In this document: positions 1 through 7,497 of the stretch, piece by piece | How positions within the stretch are numbered: position 1 is the stretch's first letter | Layout of the letters: each line of letters opens with the position of its first letter | Origin: Candidatus Leptofilum gracile | Lineage (GTDB): Bacteria > Chloroflexota > Anaerolineae > Promineifilales > Promineifilaceae | Reading direction: 5' to 3' | DNA length: 64,000 bases | NCBI GenBank assembly: GCA_016713825.1 | Contig: JADJOJ010000001.1 | Span: 620,001-684,000, forward strand | Program-made: the position numbers and the translations under genes | The notes under the pieces: generated by a model | Database searches by the model: none | Told to the model about the DNA's origin: nothing | The model's input: the letters and a program-made list of their open reading frames with translations, nothing else

Positions 1-744
1 CGCCGCCAGGGTGACAATATTGCCGCCCGGCGCGTCCAAAATCGCCCCGCTGGCCGTGCCCTGAAAGCGGAAGGCCGTGGGGCCGAGGCCCGCAAAATCC
101 CCCGGCGACAGGGTGATCTGGAAATCATCCGGGCTGAGACCCGCGCCAAAATCGGCGTCGCGGGCGGTGTCGAACTGCATATCCACGCTGTCACCCCGGA
201 AAATCTGGTTGCCGCTGGCCGTTTGCACGTGGATGTCGTCGGTCACGGTGACGGCAACGTACAGGTTGCCATTGTCCCAGCTGAGCTGCCAAACGGCCGT
301 ACAATCCGCCGACCCATCCCAACCCGCCACGCTGTAAACGCGATTGGCGGAGCTGGCGGCAATGGTGCCTGGCCAGTCGCCCAAATTGCCATCAATGGTG
401 GGGGGCGTGGTGGTGAAGCTGGCTTCTACGGTGCCATCGCCGAGTGGTGTTTGGGGGGGAACGGCCGTTGCGGCCAAGGTACTCGTTGGGGCAATGGCCG
501 GTATGTCGGTCGGCACGTCTTCCACCACAGCGGTTGGGGGCACCACAACCGCTGGCTCCTCATCCACCGTGGTGCGCTCGCGGAACTGGGCCCAGGCAAA
601 GTAGCCCGCCACCACACAAACAACCAGGCCAAACAGCACGGCAATGCCAATGCCCGCATACAGCATCATCGGCGAGCCAGCGCGTGACTGCGTTGGGTCC
701 AATCCATCCCAATCATCTTCCAGGTTGCGTTGTGGTTTTTGCAT
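1..744 (-). CDS. DOMON/CBM9-like membrane-anchored protein (C-terminus outside window)
   Basis: The frame is open from an ATG at 744 down to base 1, giving 248 codons with no stop, so the gene runs off the left edge. A charged, Gln/Arg-rich N-terminus is followed by one hydrophobic segment (about residues 22-45, LYAGIGIAVLFGLVVCVVAG), a Pro/Thr/Val linker, then an extracellular domain beginning near residue 100. The sequence DGNLGDWPG, followed by beta-rich sequence with NLYVAVTVTDD and DSVDMQFD, matches CBM9/DOMON-like domains that bind sugars or haem. The role is probably an extracytoplasmic ligand-binding domain tethered by a type II anchor. The family call rests on motif recognition and the ligand is unknown. 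Confidence 0.7.
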   Translation of the reverse strand, partial: MQKPQRNLEDDWDGLDPTQSRAGSPMMLYAGIGIAVLFGLVVCVVAGYFAWAQFRERTTVDEEPAVVVPPTAVVEDVPTDIPAIAPTSTLAATAVPPQTPLGDGTVEASFTTTPPTIDGNLGDWPGTIAASSANRVYSVAGWDGSADCTAVWQLSWDNGNLYVAVTVTDDIHVQTASGNQIFRGDSVDMQFDTARDADFGAGLSPDDFQITLSPGDFAGLGPTAFRFQGTASGAILDAPGGNIVTLAA

Positions 745-776
745 GGTGAATCCTGTCGGTTGCTTTTTTAACTTCG

Positions 777-846
777 TTTGAGACTAGAGACAGGAGATTA
801 GAGATTGGAGACTCGCTAAATCTCCAGTCTCCAATCTCTAATCTCC
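777..846. repeat. Short-word inverted repeat (GAGATTGGAGACT type)
   Basis: The left half repeats GAGACTAGAGACAGGAGATTAGAGATTGGAGACT and the right half carries its complement (AGTCTCCAATCTCTAATCTCC), with a short loop around 817. It sits in the divergent spacer between the first gene and the next. The same words recur at 10366 and 34937. Confidence 0.75.
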
Positions 847-887
847 TTGCCAATATTATGCGCCGTTCACCAGCTCGCGGGCAAATA

Positions 888-916
888 CTGACAACTCTCA
901 CCCGATCCTTTATAAT
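888..916 (+). promoter_or_regulatory. Sigma-70-type promoter, leaderless arrangement
   Basis: CTGACA (888-893) and TATAAT (911-916) are separated by exactly 17 nt. The ATG at 924 lies 7 nt after the -10 box, so transcription would start at or next to the start codon, giving a leaderless mRNA. Confidence 0.7.
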
Positions 917-923
917 TTTGGCA

Positions 924-1334
924 ATGCGTAGCTTACCTGCTCCAAAGCGCCCCCGCACCGTAACTATTACCTTTTGGAGTGTTATTTTTTTAGGAACCTG
1001 GAATTTTGGGCGAGCCATTGCCATTGGCCAGCAGCTCAATTTACAAGACGTCCTGAACCTTCAACCAGACCCGCGCCTGCGCTTGGTGGCGGCGGGGCTC
1101 TTTACATTCTTATTTTTCATGTTGGCGTGGCAGCTTGGGCGCAAACGGCCGTTTACCATTCAAGCCGTCCCAATTACCATTGGCTGGTATACTGTGTATG
1201 AAACGGCCGTCTGGCTCATCTTTGCCCAGCCGCCACGCAACTGGTCCTTGTGGCTCATCAGCAGCCTCTTTTTAATTAGCACAGCTCTATTTACCCGGTG
1301 GGCGCTCCGGCGTGCCGCCCAAACCTACTTTTAA
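924..1334 (+). CDS. Small multi-pass membrane protein, function unknown
   Basis: This 136-residue protein has about four hydrophobic segments (near residues 14-30, 50-66, 78-98 and 105-122) and a basic C-terminus (RWALRRAAQTYF). I chose the ATG at 924 over an in-frame ATG at 858 because a well-formed promoter ends immediately upstream and the extra 22 residues show no recognisable feature. I do not recognise a family. It lies upstream of the carboxylase genes but is separated by about 170 nt holding a regulatory leader, so it is probably transcribed independently. Confidence 0.6.
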   Translation: MRSLPAPKRPRTVTITFWSVIFLGTWNFGRAIAIGQQLNLQDVLNLQPDPRLRLVAAGLFTFLFFMLAWQLGRKRPFTIQAVPITIGWYTVYETAVWLIFAQPPRNWSLWLISSLFLISTALFTRWALRRAAQTYF

Positions 1335-1383
1335 GCCTATTCCAAATGGTCAATTGGAATGGGCAACATCGTTAAGCAAACCA

Positions 1384-1485
1384 CAGAAAGCATCTTAAAA
1401 ACCAAAGGGCAATTTCTATGTGGTTTGCTCAAGTAAAAGCGGGGGCAATGGCTTTGCTTAATTTAGGGGACTTTCCCGCTTTTAC
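1384..1485 (+). promoter_or_regulatory. Candidate structured 5' leader RNA, copy 1
   Basis: AAACCA (1399-1404) can pair with TGGTTT (1421-1426), or alternatively GGGCAA (1407-1412) with TTGCTC (1425-1430, one G-U pair). An 11-bp perfect stem GTAAAAGCGGG (1433-1443) / CCCGCTTTTAC (1475-1485) follows and ends 17 nt before the carboxyltransferase ATG. The 19-nt string TGGTTTGCTCAAGTAAAAG and the same order of pairing elements recur at 11001-11100 upstream of an unrelated gene, so a shared cis-regulatory RNA is likely. No known riboswitch class was recognised. Confidence 0.5.
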
Positions 1486-1502
1486 ATATTTGGAATTGGC
1501 AA

Positions 1503-3047
1503 ATGAACGATAAATTGCAAAAACTACAGCAGCTTCGGCAAGAGTCACAGCAAGGCGGCGGGCCAGAACGCATTGCCCGCCACAAAGAAAAAGGCAAGAT
1601 GACCGCCCGCGAGCGGATCGATCTATTGCTAGACAAAGGCTCTTTCCGCGAGATTGACGCCTTTGTCACCCATCGTGAGCGTAACTTTGGCATGGACAAG
1701 CAGCAATACCTGGGCGACAGCGTGGTGACGGGGTGGGGGACGGTAGACGGCCGTCTCGTCTACGTCTTCAGCCAGGATTTCACCGTCTTTGGCGGCAGCC
1801 TCAGCCAGGTACACGCCGAAAAAGTGTGCAAAATCATGGACATGGCCATGCGCAACGGCGCACCCGTCATCGGCCTCAACGATTCCGGCGGCGCGCGCAT
1901 CCAGGAAGGCGTCGTTAGCCTCGGCGGCTACGCCGACATCTTCCTGCGCAACACCCTCGCCTCTGGCGTCATCCCCCAAATCAGCGCCATCATGGGGCCG
2001 TGTGCCGGGGGCGCTGTCTACTCCCCCGCCCTCACCGACTTCATCTACATGGTTAAAGAGAGCAGCTACATGTTCATCACCGGGCCAGATGTGGTGAAGG
2101 CCGTCACCGGTGAAGAAGTCTCCTTTGAAGAACTGGGCGGGGCGATGACCCACAACGAAAAGAGCGGCGTGGCCCACATGGCCGCCGAGTCGGAAGCCGA
2201 CGCGCTTTACCTCATCCGCGAGCTGATGAGCTACCTGCCCTCCAACAACATGGAAGACCCACCCTTCGTGCCCACCAAGGATGACAGCCTGCGCACCGAA
2301 ACATCGCTCAACACCCTGGTGCCAGACAACCCCAACAAGCCTTACGACATCAAAGAGGTGATCCACCTCATCATGGATGACGGCATTTTTTATGAGATTC
2401 AGGAGCATTTTGCCCAAAACATCGTGGTGGGTTTTGCCCGCTTGGGCGGCTTCTCTGTGGGCATTGTGGCCAACCAGCCAATGGTGCTGGCAGGCGTGCT
2501 AGACATCGCCGCCAGCGAAAAGGCGGGCCGCTTTGTCCGCTTCTGCGACAGCTTCAACATTCCCCTGATTGTGTTTGAGGATGTGCCCGGCTTTTTGCCC
2601 GGCGTCAACCAGGAGCACGGCGGCATTATTCGGCACGGGGCCAAGCTGCTCTACGCCTTCTGCGAAGCGACCGTGCCCAAAATCACCGTCGTTACCCGCA
2701 AGGCGTACGGCGGGGCGTATTGTGTGATGAACAGCAAGCACATTCGCGCCGACCTCAACCTGGCCTGGCCCACGGCCGAAATCGCCGTGATGGGGCCAGA
2801 TGGGGCGGTCAACATCATCTTCCGCCGCGATTTGCAGGACGCGGAAGACCCGGTAGCGCGTAAAACCGAGCTGGTGGATGATTACCGCGATCAGTTCGCC
2901 AATCCATACGAAGCGGCCCGGCGTGGCTACGTCGATGACGTGATCGAGCCGAGCCAGACGCGCCCCCGTCTGATCAATGCGCTGAACATGCTGCAAAACA
3001 AGCGCGACCACAACCCACCGAAAAAGCACGGGAATATTCCCCTCTAG
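1503..3047 (+). CDS. Acyl-CoA carboxylase carboxyltransferase (propionyl/acetyl-CoA type)
   Basis: This 514-residue protein has the full two-lobed carboxyltransferase (crotonase-like) fold of PccB/AccD5-type subunits. The N-lobe has DFTVFGGSLS and GGARIQEGV; the C-lobe has GFLPGVNQEHGGIIRHGAK and AYGGAYCVMNSK. The two Gly-rich oxyanion regions hold the acyl-CoA and carboxybiotin carbonyls. It transfers CO2 from carboxybiotin to an acyl-CoA in the cytoplasm. The separate biotin carboxylase and biotin-carrier genes follow, making a complete three-gene set. Substrate (propionyl versus acetyl) cannot be fixed from sequence, and a decarboxylase complex is a less likely alternative. A structured leader precedes the gene. 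Confidence 0.93.
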   Translation: MNDKLQKLQQLRQESQQGGGPERIARHKEKGKMTARERIDLLLDKGSFREIDAFVTHRERNFGMDKQQYLGDSVVTGWGTVDGRLVYVFSQDFTVFGGSLSQVHAEKVCKIMDMAMRNGAPVIGLNDSGGARIQEGVVSLGGYADIFLRNTLASGVIPQISAIMGPCAGGAVYSPALTDFIYMVKESSYMFITGPDVVKAVTGEEVSFEELGGAMTHNEKSGVAHMAAESEADALYLIRELMSYLPSNNMEDPPFVPTKDDSLRTETSLNTLVPDNPNKPYDIKEVIHLIMDDGIFYEIQEHFAQNIVVGFARLGGFSVGIVANQPMVLAGVLDIAASEKAGRFVRFCDSFNIPLIVFEDVPGFLPGVNQEHGGIIRHGAKLLYAFCEATVPKITVVTRKAYGGAYCVMNSKHIRADLNLAWPTAEIAVMGPDGAVNIIFRRDLQDAEDPVARKTELVDDYRDQFANPYEAARRGYVDDVIEPSQTRPRLINALNMLQNKRDHNPPKKHGNIPL

Positions 3048-3132
3048 ACGGTAATCGGTAAACGGTAAACCGTAATCGGTTGTTTATTTTCCGATTACCG
3101 ACCACCGATTACCGACTACGGATCACCGAAAA
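3048..3132. repeat. Intercistronic short-word inverted repeat (CGGTAATC type)
   Basis: GTAATCGGTAAACGGTAAACCGTAATCGG is followed by the complementary words CCGATTACCGACCACCGATTACCG. It fills the whole spacer between the carboxyltransferase and biotin carboxylase genes. Related words recur at 5220-5285 and 20597-20630. Confidence 0.75.
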
Positions 3133-4650
3133 ATGGCTACAGACAGTTTACTACCCAAGAGATTCAATAAATTACTCATCGCCAACCGGGGCGAGATTGC
3201 GATGCGCATTTTGCGGGCGTGTCACGAGCTGGGCATCAGCACCGTGGCGGTTTTTTCGGATGCAGACCGGCATGCGCTGCACGTGCGCTACGCAACGGAG
3301 GCGTACCACATCGGCCCGTCGCCCGCGCGTGACAGCTATTTGCGCATGGACAAAATCATCGAGATTGCCAAGCTGTCTGGCGCAGAGGCGATTCATCCGG
3401 GCTATGGCTTTTTGTCTGAACGGGCGGAATTTGCCCAGATGTGTGTGGACAATGGCATTGTGTTTGTGGGGCCACCGCCGGAAGCGATTCGCATTATGGG
3501 GGACAAGCAGACGGCGCGGGATACGGCCGTTGCTGCAGGCGTTCCCATCGTTCCCGGTGCCTCAGCCGGAACAGACGAGGAGCTGATCGAAGCGGCCAAA
3601 AACGTGGGCTTCCCGCTGCTGGTGAAGGCGTCGGCGGGCGGTGGTGGCAAGGGGATGCGCCCGGTACACAAATCGGTCGATTTGCCCGATGCGCTGGCGG
3701 CGGCGCGGCGCGAGGCGAAGGCGGCGTTTGGCGATGACACGGTTTATTTGGAACGGCTGATTGAAAACGGCCGTCACATCGAAATTCAGGTGCTGGCCGA
3801 CATGCACGGCAACGTCATCCACCTGGGCGAGCGTGAATGTTCGCTGCAGCGCCGCCACCAAAAAGTGATCGAAGAAAGCCCCAGCTTTGTGGTGGACGAA
3901 GAGCTGCGCCAGCGCATGGGCGAAATCGCCGTCGCCGCGGCCAAAGCAGTAGACTACGTCAGCGCCGGTACCATCGAATTTTTGCTGGACCGGGACAAAA
4001 ATTTCTACTTTTTAGAGATGAACACCCGCGTCCAGGTAGAGCATCCCATCACCGAACTGGTGACGGGCGTAGACATTGTGCAGGAACAGCTGCGCATTGC
4101 CCGCGGGCGGCGGCTGCGCTTCAAGCAAGAAGATATCAAAATGAAGGGCTGGGCCATCGAATGCCGCATCAACGCCGAAGACCCGTACAACAATTACCTG
4201 CCCTCCACCGGCATGATCACCGTCAGCCGCCTGCCTACAGGCCCCGGCGTGCGGGTAGACACTGGCGTCTTCCCCGGCTACGAAATCACCCCCTACTACG
4301 ACTCGATGATCAGCAAGCTGATTTGCTACGGCGAGACGCGCGGCGAAGCGATTTTGCGCATGCGCCGCGCCCTGGAGGAGTACCGCATCATGGGGGTAAA
4401 AACCAACATCCCCTTCCACCAGCACATGATGGACAGCCACCGCTTTTTAACCGGTCAGTTCGACACCCACTTTGTGGAAGAACGGTTCAAAATGAGCGAT
4501 CGAGAGGCACCTCTGGTGATGGAAGCCGCTATCTTGGCCACCTTGATGGCCCATCAGCAAGGCCAGCACGCCAGCCAGATTGTGGCCCCAGGCGATCGGG
4601 ACACCAGTAACTGGAAATGGTACAGTCGCTGGGAGCGTTTGCGTAAATAA
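3133..4650 (+). CDS. accC: Biotin carboxylase subunit of acyl-CoA carboxylase
   Basis: This 505-residue protein is an ATP-grasp biotin carboxylase. The start region has KLLIANRGEIAMRI, the ATP-grasp Gly loop is GGGGKGMR (about residues 171-178), and QRRHQKVIEESPS and EMNTRVQVEHPITE carry the catalytic Glu/Lys/Arg set. It uses ATP and bicarbonate to carboxylate the biotin of the carrier encoded downstream. Length is slightly above the usual 445-460 because of a C-terminal extension (about residues 460-505) that lacks a biotin domain, consistent with a separate carrier. It is probably cotranscribed with the genes at 1503 and 4707. Confidence 0.95.
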   Translation: MATDSLLPKRFNKLLIANRGEIAMRILRACHELGISTVAVFSDADRHALHVRYATEAYHIGPSPARDSYLRMDKIIEIAKLSGAEAIHPGYGFLSERAEFAQMCVDNGIVFVGPPPEAIRIMGDKQTARDTAVAAGVPIVPGASAGTDEELIEAAKNVGFPLLVKASAGGGGKGMRPVHKSVDLPDALAAARREAKAAFGDDTVYLERLIENGRHIEIQVLADMHGNVIHLGERECSLQRRHQKVIEESPSFVVDEELRQRMGEIAVAAAKAVDYVSAGTIEFLLDRDKNFYFLEMNTRVQVEHPITELVTGVDIVQEQLRIARGRRLRFKQEDIKMKGWAIECRINAEDPYNNYLPSTGMITVSRLPTGPGVRVDTGVFPGYEITPYYDSMISKLICYGETRGEAILRMRRALEEYRIMGVKTNIPFHQHMMDSHRFLTGQFDTHFVEERFKMSDREAPLVMEAAILATLMAHQQGQHASQIVAPGDRDTSNWKWYSRWERLRK

Positions 4651-4659
4651 TTACCTAGG

Positions 4660-4692
4660 AGGTGCGACGCACTTTGAAAGTGCGTCGCACCT
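4660..4692. repeat. Hairpin repeat AGGTGCGACGCACTT, copy 1
   Basis: AGGTGCGACGCACTTT pairs with AAAGTGCGTCGCACCT across a one-base centre, a near-perfect 33-nt palindrome. A second copy lies at 9133-9165. Here it separates the biotin carboxylase and carrier genes and creates a spurious in-frame N-terminal extension (MRRTLKVRRT) of the carrier ORF. Confidence 0.85.
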
Positions 4693-4706
4693 GTTTAAAG
4701 ACACCC

Positions 4707-5219
4707 ATGAAATACATAACAACGGTAAACGACGAAGAATTTATTATCGAAATTGAGCACAACAACCAGATTGTGGTCAATGGCGTGCGCTACGACATTG
4801 ATTTCCAGCATTTGCCGGAAGCGGATGCGCTGTCGCTGCTGCTGAACCATCGCTCGCTGGAAGCGGTGGTAGAAGAGCGAGATGACGTTTGGGATGTGCT
4901 GACGAAAGGCGAAGTCTACACCGTGAAGGTGCAGGATGAGCGGGCCTACCGCCTGGCCAAAGCACGTGGCGTTGCCAGCGAAGTGACCGGCGAAGCGCAA
5001 ATGAAATCCCCCATGCCTGGCCTGATTGTGGCCGTGCCCGTGTCTGAGGGGCAGCATGTGGAAAAGGGGGACAAAATCATCATTCTGGAATCGATGAAGA
5101 TGGAAAACGAACTGCGCGCGCCGAAAGCAGGCATCGTGGCCCGCATTAACGTGGCGCAGGGAGCCAGCGTGGAAAAAGACCAGGTGCTGGCGGTGATTGT
5201 GGATGAGGAAGAGCGGTAA
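4707..5219 (+). CDS. Biotin carboxyl carrier protein of acyl-CoA carboxylase
   Basis: This 170-residue protein has an unrecognised N-terminal part (about residues 1-95) and a C-terminal biotinyl/lipoyl domain. The domain contains SPMPGLIVAVPVSEGQHV and the biotinylation site ESMKMENELRAP, where the Lys between the two Mets carries biotin. It shuttles CO2 between the biotin carboxylase and carboxyltransferase encoded just upstream. I placed the start at the ATG at 4707; the longer frame from 4662 only translates the hairpin repeat. The non-catalytic N-terminal half probably docks the carrier on the complex. Confidence 0.92.
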   Translation: MKYITTVNDEEFIIEIEHNNQIVVNGVRYDIDFQHLPEADALSLLLNHRSLEAVVEERDDVWDVLTKGEVYTVKVQDERAYRLAKARGVASEVTGEAQMKSPMPGLIVAVPVSEGQHVEKGDKIIILESMKMENELRAPKAGIVARINVAQGASVEKDQVLAVIVDEEER

Positions 5220-5285
5220 TCGGTAATCCGTAACCGGTATTCGGTATTCGGTATTCGGTTTTAGCCCCAGGTCGGTTTTCGGTAA
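5220..5285. repeat. Short-word repeat (CGGTATTCGGTATT type)
   Basis: Three near-tandem copies of CGGTATTCGGTATT-like words start with GGTAATCGGTAATCCG and run into TCGGTTTTCGGTAATTTG. It lies between the carrier gene and the CYTH gene and shares words with 3048-3132. The remaining bases to 5389 hold nothing I recognise. Confidence 0.55.
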
Positions 5286-5389
5286 TTTGTAAACGTAGGG
5301 GCGAAGCGATTGGGAAAAATCGTGGCAAAGCAAACAATCTTTGCTACCCATCGCCTCGCCCTTTTTTTGTAAAAAGCACAAAGTGAAAC

Positions 5390-5998
5390 GTGGCGAGTAA
5401 GCAGAATAATTTGGAAGTTGAGGTAAAGTTTTTTGTGCCGGACCTGGCGGCGTTTCGGGAGCGGCTGCTGGCGGCGGGGGCGGTGCTGAGCAAGCCGCGC
5501 GTGTTTGAGAAAAATGTGGCGTTCGACACGGCCGATTCTCGCTTATTCCAGGAGTTAAAATTGTTACGGTTAAGGCAGGATACGGCCGTTACCCTCACCT
5601 ACAAAGGCACCCCTGCCAATTTGCCCCAAAGTGAAGCCAAAGTGCGCGAAGAGCTGGAAGTGAAGGTGAGCGATTTTGACACGCTGGCCGAAATTTTTGC
5701 CCGGCTCGGCTTTGCCCCGGCGGTGGTGTACGAGAAGTACCGCGAAACGTTCACCTGGCAGAACGTAGAAATTGTGCTGGATGAGCTGCCGTACGGCAAT
5801 TTTGTAGAGTTTGAGGGGGAAGAAGCGGGGTTGAAAACGGCCGTTGCCCACCTCAACCTCAACTGGCAAAACCGCATCCTCACCAACTACCTCGGCCTCA
5901 TGGCCCAGCTCAAAGCCCACCACAACCTCCCCTTCACCGACCTCACCTTCGCCAACTTCACCAACCCAAACATCTCCATCGCCGACGTTTTGCCCTAG
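5390..5998 (+). CDS. CYTH-domain protein (class IV adenylate cyclase / triphosphatase-like)
   Basis: This 202-residue protein begins with a GTG codon. The N-terminal EVEVKFFV matches the ExExK signature of the CYTH tunnel fold, followed by alternating basic and acidic strands (LLRLRQD, VTLTYKG, REELEVKV, VYEKYRETF, EIVLDELPYGNFVEFEGE). CYTH enzymes bind triphosphate groups with metal: adenylate cyclase CyaB, thiamine triphosphatase or inorganic triphosphatase. The exact substrate cannot be deduced. The last part of this gene is duplicated at 6401-6539. No strong ribosome site is visible before the GTG. Confidence 0.8.
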   Translation: MASKQNNLEVEVKFFVPDLAAFRERLLAAGAVLSKPRVFEKNVAFDTADSRLFQELKLLRLRQDTAVTLTYKGTPANLPQSEAKVREELEVKVSDFDTLAEIFARLGFAPAVVYEKYRETFTWQNVEIVLDELPYGNFVEFEGEEAGLKTAVAHLNLNWQNRILTNYLGLMAQLKAHHNLPFTDLTFANFTNPNISIADVLP

Positions 5999-6019
5999 CG
6001 CAATTCCACGAATTGTTGC

Positions 6020-6048
6020 TTGATTGGCTCATGGCCATCTGCTATAGT
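6020..6048 (+). promoter_or_regulatory. Sigma-70-type promoter, leaderless arrangement
   Basis: TTGATT (6020-6025) and TATAGT (6043-6048) are 17 nt apart, and the ATG at 6055 follows 6 nt later. This is the same geometry as at 888-924. Confidence 0.55.
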
Positions 6049-6054
6049 CCAGCT

Positions 6055-6383
<329 letters not shown>

Positions 6384-6400
6384 CAATCATCCATAAAAAC

Positions 6401-6539
6401 AACCTCAACTGGCAAAACCGCTCCCCTAAGCCTCGGCCTCATGGCCCAGCTCAAAGCCCACCACAACCTCCCCTTCACCGACCTCACCTTCGCCAACTTC
6501 ACCAACCCAAACATCTCCATCGCCGATGTTTTGTCCTAG
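6401..6539 (+). repeat. Second copy of the CYTH gene 3' end
   Basis: Bases 6401-6421 match 5855-5875 and 6431-6539 match 5890-5998 with only three substitutions near the end, while the bases between differ. It has no intact upstream gene. Either a local duplication or a mis-join next to the homopolymer block. Confidence 0.85.
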
Positions 6540-6572
6540 TTTCTTTGAACTATATTTTGGGAAAAGGGTGCG

Positions 6573-6962
6573 CTAACTTTGTGGAATAGTTCCAAGAAAT
6601 TCTTTGCCAAATTCAAGGAATTGTTCGGCTCGTTCAATTTGTTGGGAAGCTTTACGCTTGGAGAGGATTGGCATCGGATCATAGTCGCCGATTAAATGAC
6701 TATCTTGTGCATCAATCAAGTAACGGTGAAAGTGCATAGGCGCACGGCCGGTTTTTACAAAATGCTTGCCAAATGCGGCAATAACGGCCGAATGTTTTGA
6801 GAAATTCAGCGCATCAGCCAGCAAAAGCGCCTCAGCTACGTAAACCATAGCGTAGTAAGCGCGAGAGATGGCAAAATCGAAAAACGCTTCGCTCACCAAA
6901 AGCTTTGCTGCGTCAATGCTGCTCTAGGCTTTCTGCAAAAGGGCAGATTGCTCCGGCGTCAT
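6573..6962 (-). pseudogene. HEPN-domain protein with in-frame amber stop
   Basis: From an ATG at 6962 the frame reads MTPEQSALLQKA, then TAG (complement of 6924-6926), then SSIDAAKLLVSEAFFDF and a normal HEPN body with SRAYYAMVYVAEALLL. That start overlaps the stop of the MNT gene by 4 nt (ATGA), typical of these pairs, so the amber codon at position 13 looks like a mutation or sequencing error. A shorter product could start at GTG 6899 but would lack the first helix. HEPN proteins of these pairs are usually RNase toxins. Confidence 0.75.
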
Positions 6963-7297
6963 ACCGCAATTCCCTCACGACGAATGTTTAGTAAAAGCGG
7001 ACTGTTTTCTTGAATGTACCGTTCTTCGGAAATGTAGACACAAGAAATCACAATGTCGTGTTCCAGAGAGAGAACGGCCGTAATTGGGGAAACATGGTCA
7101 ATTTCTGTGGCCGGGTCTACAGGCCCAGCCAAAACAACCAGCACGTCAACATCAGACCCAGGCAAAGCGTCCCCACGTGCCTGCGAACCATACAAAACCA
7201 GATGCACAAGGCGGTTTCCATACAGTGCCTCAAGCTGGCTGCGCAATTCAGCCAGAATAGTGTTGAGCTTGTGGGATGACAACATTTGTAATTCCAT
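6959..7297 (-). CDS. MNT-type nucleotidyltransferase, antitoxin-like
   Basis: This 112-residue protein carries the minimal nucleotidyltransferase signature: LVLYGSQARGDALPGSDVDVLVV holds GS followed by DxD. It is followed by a third acidic strand near EHDIVISCVYIS. It overlaps the HEPN gene by 4 nt and is cotranscribed with it. In known HEPN-MNT systems the MNT protein neutralises the HEPN toxin by AMPylation; that role is inferred here from the family and gene order. Confidence 0.85.
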   Translation of the reverse strand: MELQMLSSHKLNTILAELRSQLEALYGNRLVHLVLYGSQARGDALPGSDVDVLVVLAGPVDPATEIDHVSPITAVLSLEHDIVISCVYISEERYIQENSPLLLNIRREGIAV

Positions 7298-7497
7298 GCG
7301 TCACATTGTACATGACAAGCTGCTGAAAATAAAAACGGCCGTTTCAACCTCACCCAACCAAACCCACAATTCATATTGCCGATTCTGCGCTCCCTCTTTA
7401 TGATCAGGGCAACAACGAATTACAGTACCAAACGAATGAAGGAAATTCGTTGTTTACTCAAATTCGTTGTCGTCACCCAAAACGAACGGGAGAACTT

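Noticed and set aside
777..846. Possible CRISPR-like array from repeated words
   Set aside because: Words are contiguous and inverted with no unique spacers and no cas genes nearby.
1629..2417. 262-codon antisense frame opposite the carboxyltransferase
   Set aside because: It is a shadow of a strongly coding plus-strand gene and has no ribosome site or domain.
4662..4706. N-terminal extension of the biotin carrier protein
   Set aside because: It is translated from the hairpin repeat; the ATG at 4707 begins the conserved-looking protein.
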